Positions 37,101 to 44,290 of a stretch of 64,000 nt of DNA are shown here, piece after piece. Numbering within the stretch: position 1 is the first letter of the stretch; every line of letters starts with the position of its first letter. The notes beneath the pieces are model-generated. The model saw only the letters and a list, made by a program, of their open reading frames with translations, did not search any database and was not told where the DNA came from. The translations under genes and the position numbers were made by a program. Source of the stretch: an uncultured Piscinibacter sp. (GTDB taxonomy: Bacteria > Pseudomonadota > Gammaproteobacteria > Burkholderiales > Burkholderiaceae_C); assembly GCF_937952055.1 (NCBI RefSeq), contig NZ_CALFYO010000019.1:62001-126000 (forward strand). The letters run 5' to 3'.

Positions 37101-37363
37101 GCGCTGTCGCGTGGCACGAACAGCACGGCCGGCACGACGACGCCGAGCGCTGCGAGCGGCGAGCGTTCGCGCTGGAGCCCGCGGCGGAGCCGATGGCGCG
37201 GCGGCTGATGTTGCGCCTGGCCGCGCGTGGCGCGAACGACGAGGCGCTGGAGGTCTACGAGCGCTGTCGCGCTGACCTGGCGGCACTGCACGGCGCGAAG
37301 GTGTCGCCGGAGACGCTGGCAGTCGTCGAGCACGTCCGCGCGGCGACGGTTGGGGGCGGGTGA
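34148..37363 (+). CDS. MalT-like ATPase regulator with SARP/BTAD-type C-terminus
   Basis: 1071 residues from a TTG at 34148 (no better start; the P-loop lies only 50 residues in). The N-terminal STAND-type ATPase has Walker A CAPGGAGKTSL (K60) and Walker B-like ITLVFDNYEQLPAD, followed by a long helical repeat region as in MalT/LuxR-type proteins. Instead of a LuxR helix-turn-helix, the C-terminus (about 840-1065) is an OmpR-like winged helix (RRPLELLAFVTAHGGGPLPA, SFDVTLHRLRRQLG) plus a BTAD domain (ALALYRGHFLGDD). This is a large ATP-dependent activator. The inducer and target genes are unknown; the preceding receptor gene is a candidate partner. Confidence 0.85.
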   Translation: MGRSPQPPRNAAGRAAAPAPAKLTRPAAGSLLRRERLFRHLDAATRQRIVWICAPGGAGKTSLVTTWIATRGIAARWYRLDPGDADLGALFQGLRAAVPERPRAEPLPAFSPASPASLDAFAQRFFDAWFARFDEAITLVFDNYEQLPADARVGEVLAALLAAMPDRARVVVLSRGRPPAALARWEASPDFVDVGWDELRFSADEAAALAAQWGVVDAGVVAPLAASSRGWAAGIVLMLRAARAGVLVHDDGSESPRGLFNYFAEEIFARQPAATQQFLLRCAFLGDITVALAELLTGEPRAARILAELNADHFFVERKQSADAGAPAIYEFHPLFRDFLRDCARERLGAAALNEVRRRAAALLEGVDQIDAAARLLIDCGDGPRLAAFIEAHAPALAHSARFATLSDWLDRLPAAQIERTPRLLLWHGQCRLAARGADWPQAMERARMALDAAQDVVGSFIVRCWRIPVLADLEAVRADIEALHAIVERHWSDLRPEQQAEALGECRIDLRTPLMLPLMRMLGERVEPLFHASTDSETKLQFGTFLTHCAAAHGDMDLHRRLVAPMRALIDQGTGTPRLRAAALAFQSFYWNQCGSCEDNRRMLAEIEAYGDLGGYFPDQALVWSAALRSALHGLDGDAAERLERRVRPSARLVPWRYLMFLASAVLQHLRRGHLAAAAADAREMLALTPPESPMRGLALPAVAQLRLIEGRPEEALASLRGGLEAGLAWGNPAVQFTNLALLGVAHLRLGQHGDAREAIARALVLSAVTGIVRSTVGHPALFTEVLAFALRDGIEVARAQHLIAMCELPPPDDDVEEWPWLNRLRLLGDLAFEHCGPEGGAAPAHGRRTARRPLELLAFVTAHGGGPLPATAAIDALWPDAEGDAAKKSFDVTLHRLRRQLGSDAALRLEGGRLVLDRHHCWVDVLAFARLAERIEAGAADGDEMERALALYRGHFLGDDADAPWAAVARERLRRQHLRVVERAVAWHEQHGRHDDAERCERRAFALEPAAEPMARRLMLRLAARGANDEALEVYERCRADLAALHGAKVSPETLAVVEHVRAATVGGG

Positions 37364-37414
37364 ACGGCGGCCAGGCTCGGACCGCTCGATCTCCCTTGCG
37401 CCTCGGTTCGCACG

Positions 37415-38755
37415 CTAGGTGCTCCAGCCGGCACGCACCGCGCGCCACAGCAGCGCCGGGCTCAGCAGCGCCGCAGGCGGATCGACCAGATTGACGACGC
37501 GCAGCCAGCGGTAGTGCAGCGGCAGGTCGTGCATCGCTGCGCGGGCCATCGCGTCGCCGAAGCGGTGACGCAGGCCCAGCCAGCGCGACCGCGACGCGCC
37601 GCGTGTGCCGGGGTAGCGGTAGTCCTCGCTCGTGGCCATCGCCCACGGGCCGGACAGCACGTCGGGCAGCGCATGGCGCAGCCGCTCACCGAGAGCGAGC
37701 GTCGCTCCGTGGCGTTCGAGCAGGTCTTGCAGCCATGCCGCTTGCATCGCCGCGATGCTCATGCCCTGGCCGTACAGAGGGTTGAGCGCACACACCGAAT
37801 CCCCGAGTGCCGCTAGCCCGAGCGGCCAGCGCGGCATGCGTTCGTAGTGGCGCCACAGGTTCATGGTTTGCCGGTAGCCCATCGCGTCGGCGAGCGGCGC
37901 CGCGGTGTCCATCGCGTCAGCGATGTCGGGCGTCGCGAGGCTGCGGGCGAACGCCCGAAAGCCGGCGTCATCGGTGGCTGGGTGGTCTCCGGAAAAGCCG
38001 GCCAGCGTCACGATCCAGCGCCCGCCTTCGAGGGTCAGGATGCCCCCTGCGCGCGGCGAGGGCCACGGGTTGCGCACCAGCAGCATTCGCCACTCCGGCG
38101 CCGTCGGCGGGATGCGGTACAGGCGCGTGGCATAGCCGAGCTGCGCGTCAACCTCGGTGATCGGCGGCGCCTGGCCGACCAGGGCTTCGAGCCAGTCTGG
38201 CAGACGGGTGCCCCGGCCGCTGGCGTCCAGCACCAGGTCCGCCTCGATGTCGAGGCTCGCGCGTGGGTCGTCAGCGGGCGCGCAGCGCACCCCTCGCACG
38301 CGCTGCGCGTCGCCGAGCAGCGCCACGACACGGTGACGCTCCAGCCAGCGCACCTTGGGCAGCCTGCGAACGCGCTCGCGGACCACGTGCTCGATCAGCG
38401 GTCGCGACGCGAGGCACGCCTGGAGGTCCGACGCGTAGCGCGGAAACCAGCCCCAGATGGAGTGAAAGCGCATGTCGCGCGCCAGGTCGATGGGCACGCC
38501 GCCCCTTGCCACCAATTCGGCCCCGAAGCCCGGGAACAACTGCTCGAGCTCGTGCAGGCCCCGCAGCAGCAGGTTGTGGATGTGACGCGCTTGCGGTGTT
38601 CCGCTGCGCACCTGAGGCCCGTCGGGCAGCTGGTCGCGGTCGGCGACCCACACCTCGTCGACGTGGTCCGACAGCACGCGTGCCGCGGTCAGGCCGGCCA
38701 GGCCGAAGCCGATGACCAGCGCGCGGCGGATCGGCGTGCCGCCGCGAGCCTTCAC
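37415..38755 (-). CDS. FAD-dependent oxidoreductase (epoxidase/monooxygenase-like)
   Basis: 446 residues from a GTG at 38755 that overlaps the upstream stop (GTGA). The N-terminal FAD motif is RALVIGFGLAGLTAARVL; the second FAD motif, GDSVCALNPLYGQGMSIAAM, has the Asp-and-Pro pattern of flavin monooxygenases. Middle motifs such as ADLVLDASGRGTRLPDWL and GGRWIVTLAGFSGDHPATDD resemble the LasC-type epoxidase/FAD-binding group found in many soil bacteria. It is coupled to the membrane protein gene upstream. The substrate is unknown. Confidence 0.8.
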   Translation of the reverse strand: MKARGGTPIRRALVIGFGLAGLTAARVLSDHVDEVWVADRDQLPDGPQVRSGTPQARHIHNLLLRGLHELEQLFPGFGAELVARGGVPIDLARDMRFHSIWGWFPRYASDLQACLASRPLIEHVVRERVRRLPKVRWLERHRVVALLGDAQRVRGVRCAPADDPRASLDIEADLVLDASGRGTRLPDWLEALVGQAPPITEVDAQLGYATRLYRIPPTAPEWRMLLVRNPWPSPRAGGILTLEGGRWIVTLAGFSGDHPATDDAGFRAFARSLATPDIADAMDTAAPLADAMGYRQTMNLWRHYERMPRWPLGLAALGDSVCALNPLYGQGMSIAAMQAAWLQDLLERHGATLALGERLRHALPDVLSGPWAMATSEDYRYPGTRGASRSRWLGLRHRFGDAMARAAMHDLPLHYRWLRVVNLVDPPAALLSPALLWRAVRAGWST

Positions 38756-39600
38756 GGCGCCGGCCCGCTGACAGCGCGCCACAGCCGGGTGGCCGGATGC
38801 AGCAGCGCTGCGTACAGCGCGAGCAGCGTGCTGGCCGTCAGCACGGAGAGATAGATCGCCAGGCTCGCCATGTTGACCTGCTGGCCCGCGCCGTAGATGT
38901 CGTCGGCTGCGGCGCCGCCGACCGACAGCAGCTGGAGATAAGGCACGAACAGCACGAGGTCGTAGGCCAGGAAGCCCCACAACGCAGGCGCGGCGATCGC
39001 CCAGCGGCCGCTGTGCACCGCATTCGCGAAGAACGCTGCGGCGCCGAGGAAGATGCAGCCGAACAGCGTGGCGCTGGAAGGATGCAGCGCCCAGGGGAAC
39101 ACCTGCCGCTGCAGCACCAGCGCCGTGCCGGCGACGATCAGCGTCACGGTGAAGGCGAGGTAGGCCCAGCGCACGAAGCGCGGCAGCGCTCGCGGATCGT
39201 GCACGGGCAGGGCACGCGTCGCCCCCCACAGCCACAGGCCGAAGAGACCGGACGCGACCGCAAGCCCGAGCGCGGGCCAGAGGCCGGCCGGTCCGCTCGC
39301 CACGATCTGCCACGCGAGGAACAACACGGCTCCGCCGGCGGCCACGACGATGTTCAGCCCGACCCCGGCGAGCGCGGCAAGCTCGCCGGTCAGCGCGACG
39401 CTGAACCAGACCGTCGCCACCGATGCGGTGATCGAGGCCAGAAAGACGAACGAGATGGGCGCTTCCGGCCAGGGCCAGGCCGACACCACCCAAGGCTCAT
39501 GGCGATACATCGCGGCCGCCAGCATCGCGAAGATCAGCGCCGTGAGGCCCGTCAGCACGCGGGTCGGCCGCGCTGACGTCTCATTTGCAGCAGTGCGCAT
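38752..39600 (-). CDS. Multi-pass membrane protein of unknown function
   Basis: 282 residues with about eight hydrophobic helices and only short loops (for example VLTGLTALIFAMLAAAMYRH, ISFVFLASITASVATVWFSV, LGLNIVVAAGGAVLFLAWQI-like segments). The start at 39600 has a GGAGG site. No family motif is recognised. It is the first gene of a two-gene unit with the FAD oxidoreductase, with a 4-base overlap, so a membrane-bound substrate or electron donor is possible. Confidence 0.7.
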   Translation of the reverse strand: MRTAANETSARPTRVLTGLTALIFAMLAAAMYRHEPWVVSAWPWPEAPISFVFLASITASVATVWFSVALTGELAALAGVGLNIVVAAGGAVLFLAWQIVASGPAGLWPALGLAVASGLFGLWLWGATRALPVHDPRALPRFVRWAYLAFTVTLIVAGTALVLQRQVFPWALHPSSATLFGCIFLGAAAFFANAVHSGRWAIAAPALWGFLAYDLVLFVPYLQLLSVGGAAADDIYGAGQQVNMASLAIYLSVLTASTLLALYAALLHPATRLWRAVSGPAP

Positions 39601-39673
39601 GGCCGGCCTCCGCTGTCGAAACCACCATGGTGAGGGCAAGCCGGCGTCAACCGTCAAGCGGAGATGCCCTCGC

Positions 39674-39964
39674 TCACCCCCCCATATCCATGGCCCCACA
39701 TGGACCCGCCTTGGCCTGCGGCACGCGGGCCTGCGGCCCGGCCGGGGCGACCGGCTGCACCAGTTCGTGCTGCGCCGCAAGCCGGATGACGTAGCCGAGC
39801 TTGAAGACGCCGGCCGCGATCGCGATCGACAGGTGGGCGACGATCTGCAGTACCAACCCGAGGTGGTGCGCAAAAGGATAGGCGGCGCCGATGCCGAGCA
39901 GCATCGCGGCGCCCGAGAGCGCCATCGCGCGGTTGCCCATCGAGAGGTAATCCTGGATGGCCAT
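39674..39964 (-). CDS. Small NsrR-linked membrane protein
   Basis: 96 residues with two hydrophobic helices (about 15-34 and 42-62) and a His pair in YPFAHHLG. The end of the second helix, GVFKLGYVIRL, recalls small PpyR-type membrane proteins, but this is a weak resemblance. The C-terminal 30 residues are Pro/Ala-rich. A site resembling the NsrR consensus lies 21 bases upstream of the start (39985-40007), so it probably belongs to the NO regulon with the haemoglobin gene behind it. Confidence 0.55.
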   Translation of the reverse strand: MAIQDYLSMGNRAMALSGAAMLLGIGAAYPFAHHLGLVLQIVAHLSIAIAAGVFKLGYVIRLAAQHELVQPVAPAGPQARVPQAKAGPCGAMDMGG

Positions 39965-39984
39965 GGTGTCTGGACTCCGGGTCA

Positions 39985-40007
39985 AACATGTATGGGATGA
40001 GAATCTT
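39985..40007 (-). promoter_or_regulatory. Candidate NsrR operator
   Basis: Contains AACATGTATG and GAATCTT with the half-site placement of the 23-bp NsrR consensus (AAGATGYAT...ATRCATCTT), about 16 matching positions. It lies just upstream of the small membrane protein gene. Confidence 0.55.
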
Positions 40008-40046
40008 TTTGGACGAGATGCGGCGCGACGGTGGCAAAGCCTGCGT

Positions 40047-40469
40047 TCAGCCGGCCACGCGCACCGCGTCGCCGTCGTCCCTCGGTTCCGGCAGCGTGCC
40101 GAAGCAGCCCAGGTGCAGGTTGCGGGCTATGCCGCGGGCGGTCGCGAACAGCTCATCGGCATCGGCCGCTGGAACCTGCTCGGCGACATGGCGCCGCCAC
40201 AGCGTCAGCCAGCGTCCGAAGTGGGCCGGCTGCAGCGCCGGCAGCAGCGCCTGGTGCTTGCGCAACACGTTGCCGCGGAAGCTGCGCGTGTGCAGCAGCG
40301 TCGTGCACCAGAAGTCGGTCATGCGCCGTCGGTGTTCAGGCCAGCGTTCGCCGGCCAGCGGCGCGAACAGGGGCCCGAGTTCAGGGTCGGCGAAGACATC
40401 CGCGTAGAAGCGGTCGACCAGGCGCGCCAGGTCCTCGGGCGTCGCGTGATGGGCGGCAGCGGTGTTCAT
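40047..40469 (-). CDS. Group III truncated haemoglobin
   Basis: 140 residues with the two-on-two globin pattern of group III: LVDRFYADVFADPELGPLFA, WPEHRRRMTDFWCTTLL and an RGNVLRKHQALLPALQPAHF segment in which the H of 'LRKH' or 'PAHF' lies in the proximal region, then FGRWLTLWRRHVAEQVP. Group III members of the Ctb type help bacteria cope with NO and low oxygen. It overlaps the upstream cupin gene by 4 bases and sits under an NsrR-type control region, which supports an NO role. Confidence 0.9.
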   Translation of the reverse strand: MNTAAAHHATPEDLARLVDRFYADVFADPELGPLFAPLAGERWPEHRRRMTDFWCTTLLHTRSFRGNVLRKHQALLPALQPAHFGRWLTLWRRHVAEQVPAADADELFATARGIARNLHLGCFGTLPEPRDDGDAVRVAG

Positions 40470-40900
40470 GTGGCCCGCGCCACACCGTGCTCGGCCATCG
40501 TCGCCTCCAGCGCCGGCAGGTCCTGCGGCAGCCGATGCACGCGCTCGGACACCTTCACGAAGAAGCGGTCCATCGGCCCGCCGACGGTCCAGGCGAGAAA
40601 TCGCGCCGGGCGGTCGCCGGGGTTGCGGTAGCCGTGCGGCGTGGCCGGCGGCAGGTGCACCATGTCGCCCGGTGCCAGCAGGTGACGCGCCGAGGGCGTG
40701 TGCATCAGCAATTCGCCTTCGAGCAGGAAATACACCTCCTCCTCGGCAGCGTGCGTCACGCAGGGCGTGCCGCTGCCGGGTGGCACGAGCACGGTGACGA
40801 TGGCCTGGCCGTGCGGCGACTCGTCGGAGACGAGCTTGAGAGTCACTTCGTCGCCCAGCACGCGCAGGGCTCGTCCTTCGGTGGAGCGGATCACGTTCAT
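40466..40900 (-). CDS. Cupin-domain protein
   Basis: 144 residues. Cupin motif 1 is 'GTPCVTHAAEEEVYFLLEGE' (His and two Glu as metal ligands) and motif 2 is LAPGDMVHLPPATPHGYRNP with its His. A single-domain cupin of this size often binds Fe, Mn or Zn. It is the first gene of the haemoglobin operon and faces nsrR across two NsrR-like sites. The reaction is unknown. Confidence 0.88.
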   Translation of the reverse strand: MNVIRSTEGRALRVLGDEVTLKLVSDESPHGQAIVTVLVPPGSGTPCVTHAAEEEVYFLLEGELLMHTPSARHLLAPGDMVHLPPATPHGYRNPGDRPARFLAWTVGGPMDRFFVKVSERVHRLPQDLPALEATMAEHGVARAT

Positions 40901-40924
40901 CGGCTTGTTCTCCTTGTTTGCTTA

Positions 40925-40947
40925 AACATGCATGTGGCGTACATCTT
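40925..40947 (-). promoter_or_regulatory. NsrR operator, cupin-haemoglobin side
   Basis: AACATGCATG ... TACATCTT, matching about 18 of 23 positions of the NsrR consensus (AAGATGYAT, 5-base gap, ATRCATCTT). It starts 25 bases upstream of the cupin ATG. Confidence 0.75.
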
Positions 40948-40961
40948 ATGAGCGGCTAGAA

Positions 40962-40984
40962 TAGATGTCAACTGAATGCATCTT
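40962..40984 (+). promoter_or_regulatory. NsrR operator, nsrR side
   Basis: AGATGTCAAC ... GAATGCATCTT, about 17 of 23 matches to the NsrR consensus, ending 12 bases before the nsrR start. This implies autoregulation. Confidence 0.75.
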
Positions 40985-40996
40985 CAAGGAGTCGCG

Positions 40997-41452
40997 ATGC
41001 GCCTCACCCAGCACACCGACTACGCGATTCGCGTGCTGATGTTCGCCGCCAGCCGCCACCTCCGCGACGGCCCCGAGGCGCTGAGCTCGATCCGCGAGAT
41101 CGCCGAGGCCTACGGCATCTCGGAGAACCACCTGATGAAGGTGGTGAACCGGCTCGCGCAGGCGGGCTTGCTGCACACCCAGCGCGGCCGCAATGGCGGC
41201 CTGCGCCTGGCGCGTGACCCCGCCGAGACGCGCCTGGGCGACATCGTGCGTCTGGTCGAAGACGACATGGCGCTGGTGGAGTGCTTCGGCGAAGGATCGG
41301 CCTGCCCCCTGACCGCCGCCTGCCACCTCGCCGCGGCGCTGGAGGAGGCGCGACGCGACTTCCTCTCCTCGCTCGACCGCCGTACGCTGGCCGACCTCGT
41401 GCCGCGTGCGCGGGCACGCGAGATCATGGCGCTGGTGGTGCGCCGCCGCTAG
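40997..41452 (+). CDS. nsrR: NO-sensing Fe-S repressor NsrR
   Basis: 151 residues. It begins MRLTQHTDYAIRVLMFAAS, the near-universal NsrR opening, with REIAEAYGISENHLMKVVNR as recognition helix region and RGRNGGLRLA as wing. Cluster Cys are in ECFGEGSACPLTAAC. The ATG at 40997 is preceded by AAGGAG. Two near-consensus NsrR sites lie directly upstream, so the gene should repress itself and the divergent cupin-haemoglobin operon until NO attacks its cluster. Confidence 0.92.
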   Translation: MRLTQHTDYAIRVLMFAASRHLRDGPEALSSIREIAEAYGISENHLMKVVNRLAQAGLLHTQRGRNGGLRLARDPAETRLGDIVRLVEDDMALVECFGEGSACPLTAACHLAAALEEARRDFLSSLDRRTLADLVPRARAREIMALVVRRR

Positions 41453-41524
41453 GCGCGCGGGGCCACCGATGCCCGAAGGGGCCATGCGGCGCCACTGAAT
41501 GCGGACGGGCGCGTGGTCGCTACG

Positions 41525-41767
41525 TCACCGGCAGGCGCGCGGCGTCCACGCCGCCGGCGCGTGGCTCAGCCCGAGGTCGCGCAACGTCGCCGCGTCGAGC
41601 GCCGGCAGCTGTTCGTGTTCGCGCAGATGGTTCCCCGCGGCATGCAGCGCATCGCGGCAACGCTCCGCCCAGCGGCGCAGCGTCGAGCGCCAGTCGCCCG
41701 TGCGGGTGGGCGTGATGCGGGCGCAGCAGGGCGTGGACCGGGTGATGGCGAACAGTGCCTGTGACAT
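41525..41767 (-). CDS. Small DUF1127-like protein
   Basis: 80 residues. The C-terminal half, HLREHEQLPALDAATLRDLG and LSHAPAA, matches the DUF1127 core ('...R...L..Ld...L.DiGl.r'). The N-terminal half is a basic, Cys-containing extension (STPCCARITPTR). The start has GAGGAG upstream. A MerR/CueR-type dyad lies at 41809-41831 in the position expected for its promoter. DUF1127 proteins are small RNA-linked or stress-linked proteins of unclear function. Confidence 0.65.
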   Translation of the reverse strand: MSQALFAITRSTPCCARITPTRTGDWRSTLRRWAERCRDALHAAGNHLREHEQLPALDAATLRDLGLSHAPAAWTPRACR

Positions 41768-41808
41768 GGTGTGCTCCTCGAGCGGTGGGATCTGGGCGAG
41801 CCACTGTC

Positions 41809-41831
41809 GACCTTCCCAGGATGTCAATGTC
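41809..41831 (-). promoter_or_regulatory. Candidate MerR/CueR-type operator upstream of the DUF1127-like gene
   Basis: GACCTT, an 11-base gap, then AATGTC: the same spacing as the perfect dyad upstream of the DUF4396 gene, with one mismatch. On the minus strand a TTGACA lies just ahead, giving a 19-base spaced promoter as used by MerR-family activators. Confidence 0.5.
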
Positions 41832-41947
41832 AACGACACCAGGTCGATTCCACACCCGCCGTGAACAGTGATGTTCCGTGGCACCCCTCGTTCGGCGGGC
41901 GGCTGGTTCCTAGACTGGCCCGCACATCGACGAGGAGTCACGACCCC

Positions 41948-42862
41948 ATGAACCTGTCCCGTCTCTGGCCGCTGCTGCTGGGCACCGGCATCACGCTCGG
42001 CCTCGGTGCGCCGATCGCCAAGGCGGCGTCCGAGCACGGCGTGGGCGCGCTTGCCTTCGCGCTGTGGCCGACGCTGGCCGCCGGGGTGCTGCTCGGCGCG
42101 ATCGGGCTGCTGCGGCAGGGCCGTCCGGCCGATCTGCCGCGGCTGATCCGCTTCGGCGGCGTCGCCGGACTGTTCGGCCATGCGCTGCCGATGTCGGCGC
42201 TGTTCTGGCTGTCGTCGCACGCCGGCGCCGGCTTCGCCTCCCTGTCGCTGGCGCTGCCGCCGGTGTTCACGCTGCTCGTCTCGCTGCTGCTCGGCCTCGA
42301 GCGCCCGGCGCTGCGCCGCGGTGCGGCGGTGGGGCTGGGGCTGTCCGGAGCGATGCTGATGCTCGCCGGACGCGGCGGTTCGTTCGAGGCTACTGCGGCG
42401 GTGCTGGCCATCGCACTGGCCATTCCGGCCTCGATCGGTGGGGCCAACGTCTACCGATCGCGCCACATGCCTCCTGGCGCCAGCGGCGAGTGGATGTCGT
42501 CGGGCACGCTGCTCGCCTCGTCGTCGATGCTCGCGCTGGCGGGCCTCGCGTTCGGCGGGATCGGGCTGCCGCTGACGGCGCCGGCGCTCGGCTGGCTGGC
42601 GCTGCAGGCCGGCGTGCTCACCATCGGCTATCTTCTCTACTTCGCGCTGCAACGGCGCGCCGAGCCGGTCACCTTCAGCTTCATCGGCTACGTGATGATG
42701 CTCGCCGGCGTGGCGATCGGCACGCTGGTGTTCGGCGAGCGCCTGCCGTGGACGGTGTGGCCAGCGTCCGGCCTGGTGCTCGCGGCACTGCTGCTGCTGC
42801 AGGCCCCGGCACGGCGCCACGAGCCCGTCGACATCCGCCACGGACAGGGGACGCCGGCATGA
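41948..42862 (+). CDS. EamA/DMT-superfamily exporter
   Basis: 304 residues with about ten membrane helices in two EamA repeats. Repeat 1 runs from LLLGTGITLGLGAPIAKAAS to RPALRRGAAVGLGLSGAMLM; repeat 2 ends with PVTFSFIGYVMMLAGVAIGT and LVFGERLPWTVWPASGLVLA. Such exporters remove amino acids or other metabolites; the substrate is unknown. The ATG at 41948 is chosen because helix 1 starts soon after. It overlaps the pirin gene by 4 bases (ATGA), giving an operon with pirin and wrbA. Confidence 0.88.
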   Translation: MNLSRLWPLLLGTGITLGLGAPIAKAASEHGVGALAFALWPTLAAGVLLGAIGLLRQGRPADLPRLIRFGGVAGLFGHALPMSALFWLSSHAGAGFASLSLALPPVFTLLVSLLLGLERPALRRGAAVGLGLSGAMLMLAGRGGSFEATAAVLAIALAIPASIGGANVYRSRHMPPGASGEWMSSGTLLASSSMLALAGLAFGGIGLPLTAPALGWLALQAGVLTIGYLLYFALQRRAEPVTFSFIGYVMMLAGVAIGTLVFGERLPWTVWPASGLVLAALLLLQAPARRHEPVDIRHGQGTPA

Positions 42863-43632
42863 GCCACTTCGAGATCCGCCGCAGCGCCACGCGTGGCGCC
42901 ATGCGCACCGACTGGCTGGATGCGCGCTTCAGCTTCAGCTTCGCCGACCACGTCGATCCGCATCGTCCGCGCTTCGGCCCGCTGCTGGCGCTCAACGAGG
43001 ACCGCGTGCAGCCGGGCACCGGCTTCCCGATGCACCCGCACCGCGATCTCGAGATCGTCATGCTGCCGCGCAGCGGCAGCGTCGAGCATCGCGACAGCGA
43101 GGGCCGCCACATGCTCGTGCGGCCCGGCGAGCTGCAGTGGATGCGCGCCGGCCGCGGCATCCGTCACCGGCAGTGGAATGCGTCTTCGCAAGACGTCGAC
43201 CACCACTTCCAGCTGTGGTTCGCGCCGTCCGCCATTGGTCTCGAACCGACTGTCGAGTGCCTCGCGTACGAGATGCCCGCGCCCGGCGCCTGGCGCACCC
43301 TGGTGTCGCCCGGCCCGCAGGACGGTGCGCTCGACATCGGCGTGGACGGGGTGCTCGCCCTCGGCTGCGCCGCGCCGGGCCGGGCGCTCAAAGTGGCCGC
43401 CTGCGCCACGGGCGGCCTCTACCTGCACGTGATGCACGGGCGCGTCGAGGTGCACGGCGCCGGCATTGGCCTCGCCGCGCTCGAGGACGGTGACGCGATC
43501 GTGTTCTTCGACGGCATGCCTGAACTGCAGTTGCAGGCGGTGGCGCCGGCCGAGCTGCTGCGCTTCGACACCGCCGGGGTCGACCGGCGAACCGGCCTGA
43601 CCGCCTGCCCGACCCTTAGCACGACCACTTGA
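42859..43632 (+). CDS. Pirin-family protein (YhaK type)
   Basis: 257 residues. The N-terminal cupin has the pirin metal motif in FPMHPHRDLEIVMLPRSGSV and the 'HRDSEGRHMLVRPGELQWM' and AGRGIRHRQWNAS stretches, with the expected His and Glu ligands. The C-terminal half is the second cupin fold with little sequence conservation. Pirins bind Fe; some act as quercetinases or redox sensors. It is coupled to the exporter gene and 13 bp ahead of wrbA. Confidence 0.9.
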   Translation: MSHFEIRRSATRGAMRTDWLDARFSFSFADHVDPHRPRFGPLLALNEDRVQPGTGFPMHPHRDLEIVMLPRSGSVEHRDSEGRHMLVRPGELQWMRAGRGIRHRQWNASSQDVDHHFQLWFAPSAIGLEPTVECLAYEMPAPGAWRTLVSPGPQDGALDIGVDGVLALGCAAPGRALKVAACATGGLYLHVMHGRVEVHGAGIGLAALEDGDAIVFFDGMPELQLQAVAPAELLRFDTAGVDRRTGLTACPTLSTTT

Positions 43633-43645
43633 AGGAACGCCTGCC

Positions 43646-44272
43646 ATGACCCGCATCCTCGTCCTCTACTACTCCAGCTGGGGCCACGTCGAGACCATGG
43701 CCGAGGCCGTGGCCGCCGGCGCGCGCTCGGTGCCCGGCGTCGCCGTCGACGTGAAACGCGTGCCCGAGCTCGTGCCCGAGCCGGTGGCGCGCGCGTCGCA
43801 CTACAAGACCGAGCAGCGCGCGCCGCTGGCCCGGCCGGAGGATCTGGCCGACTACGACGCCATCGTCTTCGGCACGCCGACCCGCTTCGGCAACATGGCC
43901 GCACAGATGCGCAATTTCCTCGACCAGACCGGCGGCCTGTGGGCCAAGGGCCGTCTGGTCGGCAAGGTGGGCAGCGTGTTCGCCGTCACCGGCACGCAGC
44001 ACGGCGGCCAGGAGACCACCCTCACCAGCTTCCACACCACGCTGTTCCACCACGGCATGGTTGTCGTCGGCCTGCCGTACACGTTCGACGGCCTGGTGAA
44101 GATGGACGAGATCACCGGCGGCACGCCCTACGGCGCCACGGCGCTGGCCGGCGGCGACGGTGCGCGTGCGGTGTCGGCCAACGAGCTCGCCGGTGCGCAC
44201 TTCCAGGGCCGCCACGTGGCCACCATCGCGCGCGAACTGGCGCGGGGCCGGCAGCACCGCGAGGCGGCTTGA
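43646..44272 (+). CDS. wrbA: NAD(P)H:quinone oxidoreductase WrbA
   Basis: 208 residues. The FMN-binding loop is LVLYYSSWGHVETMAEAVAA and the dimer/FMN region is DAIVFGTPTRFGNMAAQMRN with FLDQTGGLW; GSVFAVTGTQHGGQETTLTS and FHTTLFHHGMVVVGLPY are WrbA hallmarks. The enzyme reduces quinones by two electrons and guards against redox stress. It is the third gene of the exporter-pirin-wrbA run and convergent with the LysR gene. Confidence 0.96.
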   Translation: MTRILVLYYSSWGHVETMAEAVAAGARSVPGVAVDVKRVPELVPEPVARASHYKTEQRAPLARPEDLADYDAIVFGTPTRFGNMAAQMRNFLDQTGGLWAKGRLVGKVGSVFAVTGTQHGGQETTLTSFHTTLFHHGMVVVGLPYTFDGLVKMDEITGGTPYGATALAGGDGARAVSANELAGAHFQGRHVATIARELARGRQHREAA

Positions 44273-44290
44273 ACGAACCCCGCCGCGCGT

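Noticed and set aside
34061..37333. A 1090-residue minus-strand frame opposite the MalT/SARP-like gene.
   Set aside because: The plus-strand frame carries a P-loop and winged helix; the antisense frame has none.
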